From the NCBI GenBank assembly GCA_963204975.1, contig CAUJJC010000272.1:1-64000 (forward strand): a stretch of 64,000 bases of DNA, in the 5' to 3' direction. This DNA is from Verrucomicrobiota bacterium (GTDB taxonomy: Bacteria > Verrucomicrobiota > Verrucomicrobiia > Verrucomicrobiales > Verrucomicrobiaceae). Below, in pieces: positions 33,754 to 44,230 of this stretch. Position 1 is the first letter of the stretch; every line of letters begins with the position of its first letter. A program made the translations under genes and the position numbers. The notes beneath the pieces are model-generated. The model was not told the DNA's origin. It made no database searches and was given only the letters and a program-made list of their open reading frames with translations.

Positions 33754-36054
33754 ATGATAAAGAACCTCCTCCGCCTTGCCAGCCTGGGCTTGATTGCTGC
33801 CTGCACCCTCGGACAGGGACTCGCGGCCAGCATCGACCTCAAGGCCACCGCGTCCAAGATCGATCAGCTCGTTGCCGCCGATCTGGCCAAGCACAAACTC
33901 CAGCCCAATGCTCTCACCACGGACGAAGTCTTCGTGCGCCGCGTGTATCTCGACGTCGTGGGCCGCATCCCCACGCTGAAGGAGACCAACGAATTCCTCC
34001 AGAGCACCGACAAGGACAAGCGCTCCAAGTTGATCGACACCCTCATCGGCAGCGAAGGCTATGTTCAGAACTTCTTCAACTACTGGAGCGATGTGCTCCG
34101 CCTCAAGTCCCAGATGATCGGTGGCGGCCAGAGCGCCTCGGCGGCCTATGCTTATCAAAACTGGCTCAAAGACAGCCTGCGTGACAACAAGCCCTTCGAC
34201 AAGATGGTGCGGGAAATGGTCACCGCCGATGGCAAGACGTATGAGAATGGCGCGGTCGGCTTCTACATTCGCGACTACAACATGCCGCTCGATAACATGG
34301 CGGTGACCACGCAAATCTTCCTCGGCACCAGCATGGTCTGCGCCCAGTGCCACAATCATCCCTTCGATAAGTGGACGATGATGGACTACTACCAGATGGC
34401 CGCTCACACCTATGGCATGACGGGCACCAATGGCCTCACCAATCCTCTCCTCGCCCAGGCGATGTATGGCGGCGGCGCTCCGAAGAGCAAGAAGGCCAAG
34501 TCCGCCCAAACAGTGTCCAAGATGGACCTCCCCGACGGCATGCAACGCAAAGACATCGGTCGCGCCATGAGCGAGATCCTCCGCCCCCTGCGCTACAACA
34601 CCGTCCTCGACGAATCCCATCGCCGCGCGCTCAAGCTCCCGCAGGACTACAAGTATGACGATGCCAAGCCCAAGGCCACCATCGAGCCCGTGATCCCCGC
34701 CGCCTTCTCCAAGGACGGCAAGATCGTCAAAGGCACAGATTCCCCCGTCGATGCCTACGCCTCCTGGATGACCAGCAAGAGCAACCCACGCTTTACCACC
34801 GTGATCGCCAACCGCCTCTGGCGCAAAGTGATGGGCCTTGGCCTGATCGAGCCCGTGGACGAGATCACGGATTCCACGGTGCCTAGCAATCCCCAGCTCA
34901 TGACCTTTCTGGAAGAGACCATGAAGAGCGTGAACTACGACATGAAGGAATACCTCCGCGTCGTGCTCAACAGCGAAACCTACCAACGTGCCGCACACAA
35001 CAAAGACGTGGAGCTGTCCGAGCCCTACCACTTCCAAGGTCCCGTCCTCCGCCGCATGTCCGCTGAGCAAATCTGGGACAGCATGGTCGCCCTCTACAAG
35101 CCCAGCCCTGATCAACCGAGCGTCGCTCAAAAAATCGCAGGCGAGACGGCACTCCGCCGCATCGAGTGGATGGATCGCGCTCTTAACAGCCTCCCTCCTG
35201 AAGAACTCAAAGCCTGCGCTGTAAAAGTAGCCCAGAAGCAACGCGAACTCGCTGATGAAGTTCGCAAGGCACAGGAAACCCTCACTGAAGCGAACAAGAA
35301 CAAGGACGAGGATGCCATTCGCGCTGCGAAGAGAGCCGTGAGCAGCCAGCGCAAGCGTCTTGATGAAGCCGTCGAAGAAATCGTCTATGACACGGGCTTC
35401 AAGCGCTTCGCTGAACTCGCGCGCCAGGGCAAGCTGGATGAGTTCAGCAAGGATGAGGAGTTCGCTCGTGAAGTCGCCGCCGTCGTGAAGGCCAAGAATG
35501 GCAAGGACCTCCACATCGACGAGGCGCTCGGCATTCTCGCCAAGCAGCAACGCACCCGCGCCGAGGAAATCGCCAAGCAACGCAAGAAAGCCGACGCCGA
35601 GCGTTTCAACGTGAAGCTCAAGAGCGCCGACAACGCCAAGCAGTCACTCGCCTCGTGGGAATCGTTCCGCGACACCATCTACGTTCGCGCTTCAGACATC
35701 CGCAGCCCCGCCCCGAACGGCCACTTCCTCCGCGAGTTCGGCCAGAGCGACCGCGAGATTGTCGAAAACGCCAGTGAAGATGCCAGCGTGGGTCAGGCTC
35801 TCATGCTGCTCAATGGCAAGACCTTCAGCCACCTGATGAACCCCTACACCGCCGTCGCCCGCGCCATGGCCGGAGCCAAGGAAAAAGGCAGCGATGCTCT
35901 CATCGACACCGTCTATCTCGCCCTCATGAGCCGCAAGGCGACCGACGCCGAGAAAGCCGTGCTCCGCCCTGTGGCTGACAACGCGGATGCCACTGATCGT
36001 GGCGACGTGCTCTGGACCGTCCTCAACACCCGCCAGTTCTTCTTCATTCAATAA
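33754..36054 (+). CDS. DUF1549/DUF1553 domain protein (pair 2)
   Basis: A 766-residue exported protein (signal peptide LLRLASLGLIAACTLGQGLA). The domain order and motifs mirror pair 1: VFVRRVYLDVVGRIPTLKET, CAQCHNHPFDKW with CxxCH, VIANRLWRKVMGLGLIEPVD, a charged coiled-coil insert (about residues 475-650, AQKQRELADEVRKAQETLTE) and GHFLREFGQSDREIVENASE near the end. It is followed 23 bp later by DUF1501 in the same operon. Paralogue of the 3279-5450 gene. Probable periplasmic location. Confidence 0.9.
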   Translation: MIKNLLRLASLGLIAACTLGQGLAASIDLKATASKIDQLVAADLAKHKLQPNALTTDEVFVRRVYLDVVGRIPTLKETNEFLQSTDKDKRSKLIDTLIGSEGYVQNFFNYWSDVLRLKSQMIGGGQSASAAYAYQNWLKDSLRDNKPFDKMVREMVTADGKTYENGAVGFYIRDYNMPLDNMAVTTQIFLGTSMVCAQCHNHPFDKWTMMDYYQMAAHTYGMTGTNGLTNPLLAQAMYGGGAPKSKKAKSAQTVSKMDLPDGMQRKDIGRAMSEILRPLRYNTVLDESHRRALKLPQDYKYDDAKPKATIEPVIPAAFSKDGKIVKGTDSPVDAYASWMTSKSNPRFTTVIANRLWRKVMGLGLIEPVDEITDSTVPSNPQLMTFLEETMKSVNYDMKEYLRVVLNSETYQRAAHNKDVELSEPYHFQGPVLRRMSAEQIWDSMVALYKPSPDQPSVAQKIAGETALRRIEWMDRALNSLPPEELKACAVKVAQKQRELADEVRKAQETLTEANKNKDEDAIRAAKRAVSSQRKRLDEAVEEIVYDTGFKRFAELARQGKLDEFSKDEEFAREVAAVVKAKNGKDLHIDEALGILAKQQRTRAEEIAKQRKKADAERFNVKLKSADNAKQSLASWESFRDTIYVRASDIRSPAPNGHFLREFGQSDREIVENASEDASVGQALMLLNGKTFSHLMNPYTAVARAMAGAKEKGSDALIDTVYLALMSRKATDAEKAVLRPVADNADATDRGDVLWTVLNTRQFFFIQ

Positions 36055-36077
36055 CCGGAAACCGAGAACCCATCCCC

Positions 36078-37373
36078 ATGAATCTCATCCAAGACCCCTT
36101 CTCACGCCGCACCTTCGTCAGCGGCGCAGCCAAGTCCTTCCTCGGCGTCAGCGCTATGAGCGTGCTCGGCGGCAAGGCCCTCGCTGTGCCCGGCCAGGAT
36201 GCTTCCAAGATCAAGCAAATCGCCACCGCCCACAACGTCATCTACCTCTACATGACCGGTGGCATGAGCCACCTCGACACCTTCGATCCGAAGCCGGAGA
36301 ACAAGGATGTCATGGGCCTGACCAAGACGATCAAGACCAATGCCGACGGCATCCAGCTCTCCGAGAACCTGCCGCTCGTCGCCCGTCAGATGGACAAGGT
36401 CGCGCTCATCCGCAGCATGTTCTCCACCCAGGGCGCGCACGAGCAGGGCCAATACTATCAGCACACCAGCTATACCCTGCGCAGCAGCATTCGCCACCCT
36501 TCCATGGGCGCATGGCTGGAGAAGTTCCAAGGCCGTGGCAATCCCACGCTGCCGGGCTCCGTGATGATCGGCAATGACAGCCGCCACCCAGGTGCTGGCT
36601 TCTTCGAGAGCCGCTTCGCCCCGCTCATGATCAATGACCCCGAGGCTGGCATCAACAACGTGAAGACCAACCAGTGGTTCACCGAGGAGCGCTTTCATGA
36701 TCGCCTCTCGATCGCCAAGCAGCTCGACAAGCAGTTCGCCGAAACCTACAACGTCAAGAACGTGCGCGCCTACGCCGACATGTATGACGATGCTCTCAAG
36801 ATGATGAAGAGCGAAGAGTTGAAGGCCTTCGATCTCGGCAACGAACCCGACGCCTTGCGCGCCAAGTATGGCAATGATCGCTTCGGCCAGGGCTGTCTGC
36901 TTGCCCGCCGCCTCGTCGAGCACGGCGTGCGCTTCGTGGAAGTCAGCTTCGGCAACTGGGACACGCACAATGCCAATTTCACCCGCGTGCCCGAGCTGTG
37001 CGATGAGTTGGATTCCGCGCTCAGCACCTTGCTTCAAGACCTCAGTTCGCGCGGCATGTTGGACAACACACTCGTCGTGCTCGCCACCGAGTTCGGCCGC
37101 ACGCCTGAGGTGAATGCCAATGATGGACGCGACCACCACGCCACTGGCTTCACCTGCCTCATGGCTGGCGGCGGCGTGCGCGGCGGCCAAGTCTATGGCG
37201 CAACGGATGAAGGTGGCAAGAAGGCCATCGACAAGCCCACCAGCATCCCAGACTTCAATGCCACGATCGCCTATGCCCTCGGGCTCCCGCTGGATCAGGT
37301 GCTCTTCTCCCCGAGCAAGCGCCCCTTCACCGTCACAGACAAGGGCAAGCCGATCACCGAAATCTTCGCCTAA
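36078..37373 (+). CDS. DUF1501 family protein, Tat-exported (pair 2)
   Basis: A 431-residue DUF1501 protein. The N-terminal FSRRTFVSGAAKSFLGVSAM is a Tat-type signal with adjacent arginines. SHLDTFDPKPENKDVMGLTK, GCLLARRLVEHGVRFVEVSF, NWDTHNANF and ATEFGRTPEVNANDGRDHH match pair 1. Second gene of the DUF1549/DUF1501 operon, closed by a perfect 11-bp-stem terminator. Confidence 0.92.
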   Translation: MNLIQDPFSRRTFVSGAAKSFLGVSAMSVLGGKALAVPGQDASKIKQIATAHNVIYLYMTGGMSHLDTFDPKPENKDVMGLTKTIKTNADGIQLSENLPLVARQMDKVALIRSMFSTQGAHEQGQYYQHTSYTLRSSIRHPSMGAWLEKFQGRGNPTLPGSVMIGNDSRHPGAGFFESRFAPLMINDPEAGINNVKTNQWFTEERFHDRLSIAKQLDKQFAETYNVKNVRAYADMYDDALKMMKSEELKAFDLGNEPDALRAKYGNDRFGQGCLLARRLVEHGVRFVEVSFGNWDTHNANFTRVPELCDELDSALSTLLQDLSSRGMLDNTLVVLATEFGRTPEVNANDGRDHHATGFTCLMAGGGVRGGQVYGATDEGGKKAIDKPTSIPDFNATIAYALGLPLDQVLFSPSKRPFTVTDKGKPITEIFA

Positions 37374-37396
37374 TCCTCATCACAACCGATCCCTCC

Positions 37397-37434
37397 ATGG
37401 CGCGACCTTCACCGGTCGCGCCATTTTTGTTTTG
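37397..37434 (+). terminator. Rho-independent terminator of pair 2
   Basis: ATGGCGCGACC and GGTCGCGCCAT form a perfect 11-bp stem around TTCACC, followed by TTTTTGTTTT. Confidence 0.93.
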
Positions 37435-37448
37435 GAGAGATTGCCCTG

Positions 37449-39671
37449 CTACAGAGACCACCAGGGTTTCACATCTTCCACCGCAGCACTGGCTCGCTGC
37501 ATGATCATCACATAGTCACCACCCATTTCCTCGTTCACCTGGAACTTATGCACGACGTCAAACATCTCTTTGTAGGCCCAGTCGCTGTCTTCGAAGTCCT
37601 TGGTTAGTCGTGCAAAATCTGCCAGCTTGGCACCCACTTCGCCAGCCTGATTGCCCAGCTCGTCGATCCTTCGATCCAGCAAGGTGATCCGCCTCTCCAC
37701 GTCAGCTTTGCGAGCCTTCAACGAGTCTGTGATTTCATCGACGTAAAGACGCAGAAGCTTCTCCAATCGGGCTTTTCGTTGCTTCGCTTCGTCGAGTTTG
37801 GCGGCATCAGGAGTCTTGGACTCAGAGAGCACCTCAATGTCCACCTTGCACACCGTCAGTTCGCTGCGGGCATTGAGGTAGTCCATCTCGGACCGCGTGA
37901 GGCCCGCAGGCATCGGTGATGTGGACCCACTATTGGCTGAAGAACTTGCTGGCAGTTCGGCAGCCATGCGACGTTGGGCAATGCTCGCTTCCACGTCTTT
38001 CAGAGACTGTTCGATGTCGGTGAGTTCCAGCAGTAACTGGTTCTTGTCGAGGGTGACCTGCTTGAGAATCTCCACCGTCTGACCCTGGCTGTTCGTGAGC
38101 ACCACGACGTTGTTCGCCTTCTTGAATGCCTCCAGCTTCTCAGCCTTCTCCTTATTCGCTTTTTCACGTTTCACCACATCCTCGGCCATCGCCGTGAGGG
38201 CCTTGTTGCGTTGCTGCTCGCGGATCTGTTCACGGAAGGCACGGAACTCATCCAGAAGCGCGTCGAGAAAGACGCGGGTGAATTTCGGATCTGCGCCGAT
38301 AGCGACGACGTTAAAAATGGCGCTGCCTTTGTTTTGCCTGACCTGGATGTCCACGTCGGCCTCTTTGAGGTCGGGGTTCAATGCCCTGACGCGCTCCAAC
38401 GCATGGCGGCGCATCTCCGCACTCTCCAGAGTCTCGATAACGGTGCCGTAGAAGTCCTGGAGATACTCTTGATACTGCGGACCGCTCCCGCTGTTGCTCA
38501 CCATTCGACCACCAGCCACCAGCTTGGCGAGACTCATGTATTGAGGGGGCTTGGTCTTGCATCCCACCAGCACCACGGTGCTCATGCTGATCACCATGAT
38601 GACCATCGTGGCAGACGCGAGTGCACCCAGGCGATCACGCCAGGGATTGTTGCCCAGCAGTGAACGCACACGTTGTTCGAGATCGCTGTAGCCAGACATC
38701 GCAATGCCCACACGCATCCCTGGCGTGGCAAGGCATGAGCCACGGGCGATCTGCACGAGAGCCTCCGCGTAGTCCGGCACCGTCAGCGATTGCGTCACCG
38801 TCAGATCGTCAGCGGCATGCTCCGCCTCCGCCTTCATCTTGCGCAGAGCGACCCAGCTCAGGGGCATCCACCACCAAGCACATGCCGCCAGAGTCCCAAG
38901 CGCCTGCCACAGCCCATCTCTGCGTAGGTGATGCGCGCGTTCATGCTGAAAGGCGGCGCGCAGTTTGAGGTCATCCCAGGTGGCAGCTTCGGTGGGAAGC
39001 CAAACGACGGACTTCAGCCAACCGGTGATCACCGGGGAGCGAACGCGAAATGACATGCGGCATCCAAGGCCCACAGGGCAAAGGGCCTGCACGGAGGCAG
39101 ACGGAGCCTCGCCGCTGCGGCCCAGCCACCAGCGGCCCACGAGGCAACCCGCAGCCCTCCAGAACGCCATCAACAAAAATCCGAGCAGCCAGAGGGTCGT
39201 CACTCGATCATCGAGCCGCCGCAGAAACAATGGCCACCCCTTTGTCACCGCCACCTTCTTCGCCGCCGCAGCCGGCATGGGCGGCACTGGATGTGGCTGC
39301 ACGGTGATCGTTGCATTCTCGCGAGAGGTTCCAAGAGAGCCCGTGGTGGCCGATGTCGTCTCCGCAGAGTTGCGCTTCAGCGTCATCAAAGGCGGGTCCT
39401 GCTTCACCGGCAGATGATCGGCGACATTGATGGCAAAGCCGAAGTCTGCGAGCGGTGCCGGGCGCGCCATCCAGCCCGCAAGCACGAGCAGCATCGCAAG
39501 TGTGAGCCGCCACACCCAGTTGCGGGCACGCGCGGAGCGATGGGCGAGCGTATGCACCACGAACCACGCCAGACTGAATACGGCTGTGGCTTTGAACGCA
39601 GACGCCAGCACGGCGAAGAAGCCAGGATACCTGGCGTGCAGAGACAATAGAGAGTCGATAAGAGCATTCAT
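37449..39671 (-). CDS. M56 (BlaR1-type) peptidase fused to Wzz/GumC-like periplasmic coiled-coil domain
   Basis: A 740-residue protein. Residues 1-371 look like a BlaR1/MecR1 M56 metalloprotease: TM helices near 16-41, 51-68, 158-178 and 348-371, the zinc motif HERAH at 243-247 and the downstream AEAEHAADD (282-289). After TM4, where BlaR1 has a beta-lactam sensor, residues about 377-730 resemble the periplasmic part of Wzz/GumC polysaccharide co-polymerases: YMSLAKLVAGGRMVS, FYGTVIETLESAEMRRHALE, NVVAIGADPKFTRVFLDALL, then long coiled-coil helices. The second Wzz TM is missing. The start overlaps the blaI stop (ATGA). It could sense or measure an envelope polymer and then cleave BlaI. Confidence 0.8.
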   Translation of the reverse strand: MNALIDSLLSLHARYPGFFAVLASAFKATAVFSLAWFVVHTLAHRSARARNWVWRLTLAMLLVLAGWMARPAPLADFGFAINVADHLPVKQDPPLMTLKRNSAETTSATTGSLGTSRENATITVQPHPVPPMPAAAAKKVAVTKGWPLFLRRLDDRVTTLWLLGFLLMAFWRAAGCLVGRWWLGRSGEAPSASVQALCPVGLGCRMSFRVRSPVITGWLKSVVWLPTEAATWDDLKLRAAFQHERAHHLRRDGLWQALGTLAACAWWWMPLSWVALRKMKAEAEHAADDLTVTQSLTVPDYAEALVQIARGSCLATPGMRVGIAMSGYSDLEQRVRSLLGNNPWRDRLGALASATMVIMVISMSTVVLVGCKTKPPQYMSLAKLVAGGRMVSNSGSGPQYQEYLQDFYGTVIETLESAEMRRHALERVRALNPDLKEADVDIQVRQNKGSAIFNVVAIGADPKFTRVFLDALLDEFRAFREQIREQQRNKALTAMAEDVVKREKANKEKAEKLEAFKKANNVVVLTNSQGQTVEILKQVTLDKNQLLLELTDIEQSLKDVEASIAQRRMAAELPASSSANSGSTSPMPAGLTRSEMDYLNARSELTVCKVDIEVLSESKTPDAAKLDEAKQRKARLEKLLRLYVDEITDSLKARKADVERRITLLDRRIDELGNQAGEVGAKLADFARLTKDFEDSDWAYKEMFDVVHKFQVNEEMGGDYVMIMQRASAAVEDVKPWWSL

Positions 39672-40054
39672 TTTTCGCGGGCCTCCTGGATCAGTTTCAT
39701 GAGTTTATCAGCATCCTCGGCGGAGATTCTGGCCTTGCGCTGGCCGAGCAATGCCAGCGCTGCCTCACCGACGGAATTGTCAAAGAAGCGCTCCACCAGA
39801 CTGTGCAGCGCCTTCACTCGTGCCTTGCCCGCCGCGACTGGCAGCCTGAACCAGTCGCGCCCCTCGACGTGCTCCTTGAGCAGGATCTCCTTCTCCACCA
39901 GTAGCCGGAGGATGGATCGCACGGCGGAGTAAGTCGGTGCATCGGGCAGTTCCTCCTCGATCTGACGCCCCGTGCAGCGCCCGTGCTTCATCACAATTTC
40001 CACGACCTGCCGTTCTCGACGGCTGAGATTTTTGGCTGAATTATCGTCCCACAT
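39668..40054 (-). CDS. BlaI/MecI family transcriptional repressor
   Basis: About 128 residues with a winged-helix domain: LSRRERQVVEIVMKHGRCTG, EEELPDAPTYSAVRSILRLL and KEHVEGRDWFRLPVAAGKAR match BlaI/MecI/CopY repressors, followed by a dimerisation helix pair. BlaI is cleaved or released through its M56 partner, encoded next with an ATGA overlap. A perfect inverted repeat sits 22 bp upstream of the ATG, so it probably represses its own operon. ATG 40054 was chosen; an in-frame TTG upstream lies inside the operator. Confidence 0.9.
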   Translation of the reverse strand: MWDDNSAKNLSRRERQVVEIVMKHGRCTGRQIEEELPDAPTYSAVRSILRLLVEKEILLKEHVEGRDWFRLPVAAGKARVKALHSLVERFFDNSVGEAALALLGQRKARISAEDADKLMKLIQEAREK

Positions 40055-40076
40055 GCCTGCTGGTTTATCAACATGC

Positions 40077-40111
40077 TGAAAAATCAGCAAGGCAAATCTG
40101 CTGATTTTTCA
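40077..40111. promoter_or_regulatory. Candidate BlaI-type operator, perfect 13-bp inverted repeat
   Basis: TGAAAAATCAGCA (40077-40089) and TGCTGATTTTTCA (40099-40111) are perfect inverted copies separated by nine bases, directly before blaI-M56. The arms differ from the TACA/TGTA core of staphylococcal Bla/Mec operators. Position and symmetry support a repressor site. Confidence 0.75.
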
Positions 40112-40149
40112 ACACCCCACCGATAACGCGGCTCACGGCATCGCCTTCT

Positions 40150-40548
40150 TCACTTCACCGTGAATCCCTGTGGCGTTTCACCCACGAAGAAGACATCCCG
40201 GTCAGGCCTCGAGCCCGGTGAGTGGATGTCCAGCATCACGAGTGCATCGTCAGCCGTGATGAAGCCGTGCGTGGTGCCCGGCGGCAGACGAAGAAAGTCG
40301 CCTCGCCTCAGTTCGTAACGCTCGCCATTGAGCAGCGCGATGCCACTGCCTTCGAGCACATAGTAAATCTCTTCCGCCACCTTGTGATAGCTCACCCCCG
40401 TCGTGCTGTGAGGCTCAATGCGGACACGATAAGCAGTGCCTGCCTCCTCATCCTCGCGAGGAATCAAGGACTCGATTTGATAGGGTCCGAGCCTTTGCGG
40501 AGCGGAGACAGGCGCGTCCTCGCGAACGTGAAGAATGCGCAGGCTCAT
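40150..40548 (-). CDS. Cupin-domain protein
   Basis: A 132-residue single cupin: VSYHKVAEEIYYVLEGSGIA and LPPGTTHGFITADDALVMLD give the two cupin motifs with metal-ligand His and Glu. It starts by overlapping the rdgB stop (ATGA), so the two are co-transcribed. Small cupins bind metal or sugar/keto-acid ligands; the specific role is unknown. Confidence 0.85.
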   Translation of the reverse strand: MSLRILHVREDAPVSAPQRLGPYQIESLIPREDEEAGTAYRVRIEPHSTTGVSYHKVAEEIYYVLEGSGIALLNGERYELRRGDFLRLPPGTTHGFITADDALVMLDIHSPGSRPDRDVFFVGETPQGFTVK

Positions 40549-41135
40549 GGGTTCGTTTTCAACCACTCAATCACTTGGCTCAGCGCGCGTGCACGATGGC
40601 TGAGCTGGTTCTTCACTTCTCCCGGCAGCACTCCGAAGGTCTCAGTGTAGCCATCTGGCACGAACAAGGGATCGTAGCCAAATCCACCGCTGCCCTGCTC
40701 GGTGATGAGGATGCGTCCCTCGACTGCTCCATTGAAAGCCCCAAGCGTCTGGCCATCGCGTGCCAGCACCATGCAGCAACGGAATCGTGCAGTGCTCTCA
40801 CGTCCTGCGAGTTCGCGTTTCACCCGCTCGCGATTGTCCGCGTCCGTGGCCGAAGGTCCGGCATAACGAGCCGAAATCACGCCCGGTGCGCCGCCCAGAG
40901 CATCCACTTCCAAACCCGAGTCGTCCGACAGCACCAGCACCCCCGGCAGCTCGCGACTGGCACTCTCCGCCTTGATCCTCGCATTGGCTTCAAAGGTAGT
41001 GCCGTTCTCCTCGGGCGAACTCAACTGCGGATGCGCCCGCAAGTCCTCGAGCATCCAATCGGACCCGAGGATGGCAGCGATCTCCTGGGTCTTGTGGGCA
41101 TTGCCGGTGGCGACGAGCAGCGTTCGGGAAGTCAT
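40545..41135 (-). CDS. rdgB: XTP/dITP pyrophosphatase (RdgB/HAM1)
   Basis: A 196-residue Ham1 family enzyme that hydrolyses XTP and dITP to keep deaminated purines out of DNA. Seen are the N-terminal LLVATGNAHKTQEIAAIL, VLSDDSGLEVDALGGAPGVI, SARYAGPSATDADNRERV and GFGYDPLFVPDG, all typical. The ATG 41133-41135 was chosen as the family start. The tRNA-Thr gene follows on the other strand 89 bp away. Confidence 0.96.
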   Translation of the reverse strand: MTSRTLLVATGNAHKTQEIAAILGSDWMLEDLRAHPQLSSPEENGTTFEANARIKAESASRELPGVLVLSDDSGLEVDALGGAPGVISARYAGPSATDADNRERVKRELAGRESTARFRCCMVLARDGQTLGAFNGAVEGRILITEQGSGGFGYDPLFVPDGYTETFGVLPGEVKNQLSHRARALSQVIEWLKTNP

Positions 41136-41224
41136 GGCCGAAGCCCATAGCATAGTGGGCCGAGCCCGCAATTCGCGGTTGCCGCCGCGCCGATGAAGTC
41201 TATGATCCCACGCGTTCACGCAAG

Positions 41225-41299
<75 letters not shown>

Positions 41300-41344
41300 G
41301 ACTCCCTTCGATCAAAAGTCTGGCAATTTGAATCCCCCATTCCG

Positions 41345-41650
41345 ATGGACTGGAACCGGCTTTTCACACGCATCTTTTTCGGGGAGTGGTTTCAGAACGA
41401 CGAAATCTCGATCCAGATGGCCGAACTACGAAAGAAGGCCGAGTTCGGCGACCCTCAGGCTCAGTATGAACTCGGCAACCGCTACCATAACGGCACGAAC
41501 GTCGCCGAGGATCCGGAGGCAGCCGTCCACTGGTGGCAGAAGGCTGCGAACGTTGGGCACAAGGACGCTGCGATGATGCTCAAGTTCAGCGCCGACAATA
41601 CGCTTCCGGCCAAGGTTTTTCGAATCTTGGGCAGCGGCCGTGACGACTAG
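41345..41650 (+). CDS. Small Sel1-repeat protein
   Basis: A 101-residue protein with one complete Sel1/TPR-like unit: AEFGDPQAQYELGNRYHNGT, VAEDPEAAVHWWQKAANVGH. Such short Sel1 proteins act as protein-protein adaptors. It lies 45 bp after the tRNA-Thr gene on the same strand and may share its transcript. Confidence 0.75.
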   Translation: MDWNRLFTRIFFGEWFQNDEISIQMAELRKKAEFGDPQAQYELGNRYHNGTNVAEDPEAAVHWWQKAANVGHKDAAMMLKFSADNTLPAKVFRILGSGRDD

Positions 41651-41658
41651 CGACGGAC

Positions 41659-43200
<1,542 letters not shown>

Positions 43201-43274
43201 GAGGGGCGCGGATACTAGCCCCGTTGCCACTCCACGCAAGCACTCGCACCCCTCGGGCGATGAAGCCTTTGCAC

Positions 43275-43297
43275 GAAAACGCTGAACCGGATTCAGC
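43275..43297 (-). terminator. Weak rho-independent terminator after the NIPSNAP gene
   Basis: On the minus strand GCTGAA-TCCGG-TTCAGC follows the stop directly and precedes GTTTTC. The stem is only six bp. Confidence 0.4.
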
Positions 43298-44086
43298 TTA
43301 CTTGATCGGCGAGAAATCGACCGCCTTCATGAAGACGGACTTCACACCGCCCTCCTTGATCGTCAGCGGACCATCCTTCTCACTCTCCGCCTTGGCCGCG
43401 ATCCACTCGGGGTCCGCGCGGAAGGCACCGAACGAGGCTTGGGCCGCATCGCGACTGGCGTGGGCGAGGACGTAAATCAGCTGCTTCCCGCCGCCCGTCT
43501 CCGCATCCGTGGGCGACCAGTAACCAATGTGCGTCATCCCATGCTTGGAAAACAAGGCCACCGTGTGCTCGCGGAAGCGCTTGTGCAGCGCGTCCAGCTT
43601 GCCGTCGTTGGTCGTGTAGGTGCGCAGCTCAAACACCCGTTCCCCTCCCGTGCCCGGCTGAATCGCACACGAGTAATCCGTCGCCTTCATGAAGATGGAC
43701 TCCGGCTTCGAGGCCAGGATCTTGCCATTCAACTCGCTCGCCTTCGCCGCCGCCTTCCAGTCAGGATCAGCCTGGAAGGCCGCCCAGGAGGCCTTCGCCG
43801 CCTCACGGCTCTTGTGCGCGATCACGTAGATCAGCTTGTTGCTCGCGCCATCAGCCTCATCCATCGGCACCCAGTAGCCGATGTTTTCCATCCCGTGCTT
43901 TTCAAAGAGCTTGCATGTGTGATCGCGGAACCGCTTCAGCAGGTCGGGCAGCTTGCCCTCATTCGTCACGTAAATCCGCAGCTCAAAGGTCCGCGCATCT
44001 TCGGCAGCATGAGTGGCAGCAGTGAAACCCAAAGCCAGGGCCAAAGCCGTGGCGATCCAGTGACGACGAGAGAAGAGCGAATTCAT
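43298..44086 (-). CDS. Secreted protein with two NIPSNAP domains
   Basis: A 262-residue exported protein (signal peptide WIATALALALGFTAATHA). Two tandem NIPSNAP-type dimeric alpha-beta domains are clear: FELRIYVTNEGKLPDLLKRF with GYWVPMDEADGASNKLIYV, and FELRTYTTNDGKLDALHKRF with HIGYWSPTDAETGGGKQLIY. Such domains bind small ligands or form dimers; a specific role is not known. Divergent from pyrE. Confidence 0.88.
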   Translation of the reverse strand: MNSLFSRRHWIATALALALGFTAATHAAEDARTFELRIYVTNEGKLPDLLKRFRDHTCKLFEKHGMENIGYWVPMDEADGASNKLIYVIAHKSREAAKASWAAFQADPDWKAAAKASELNGKILASKPESIFMKATDYSCAIQPGTGGERVFELRTYTTNDGKLDALHKRFREHTVALFSKHGMTHIGYWSPTDAETGGGKQLIYVLAHASRDAAQASFGAFRADPEWIAAKAESEKDGPLTIKEGGVKSVFMKAVDFSPIK

Positions 44087-44230
44087 GAGTGAGCCCGTCA
44101 TAACGTCTGCCAGAACCGAAACTCGCGAGACAATGCTCCCGCATCGCGTCCGTCACTTTCCCCTTGCCTCGATAGCAATCCTGGAACTTGGAAGCCCTCA
44201 CGAGAAACCGCCAACCCCGACGCCCCGCCC

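Noticed and set aside
33739..35580. Long minus-strand open frame opposite DUF1549 pair 2
   Set aside because: Biased composition and no domain; the plus strand encodes a clear family member.
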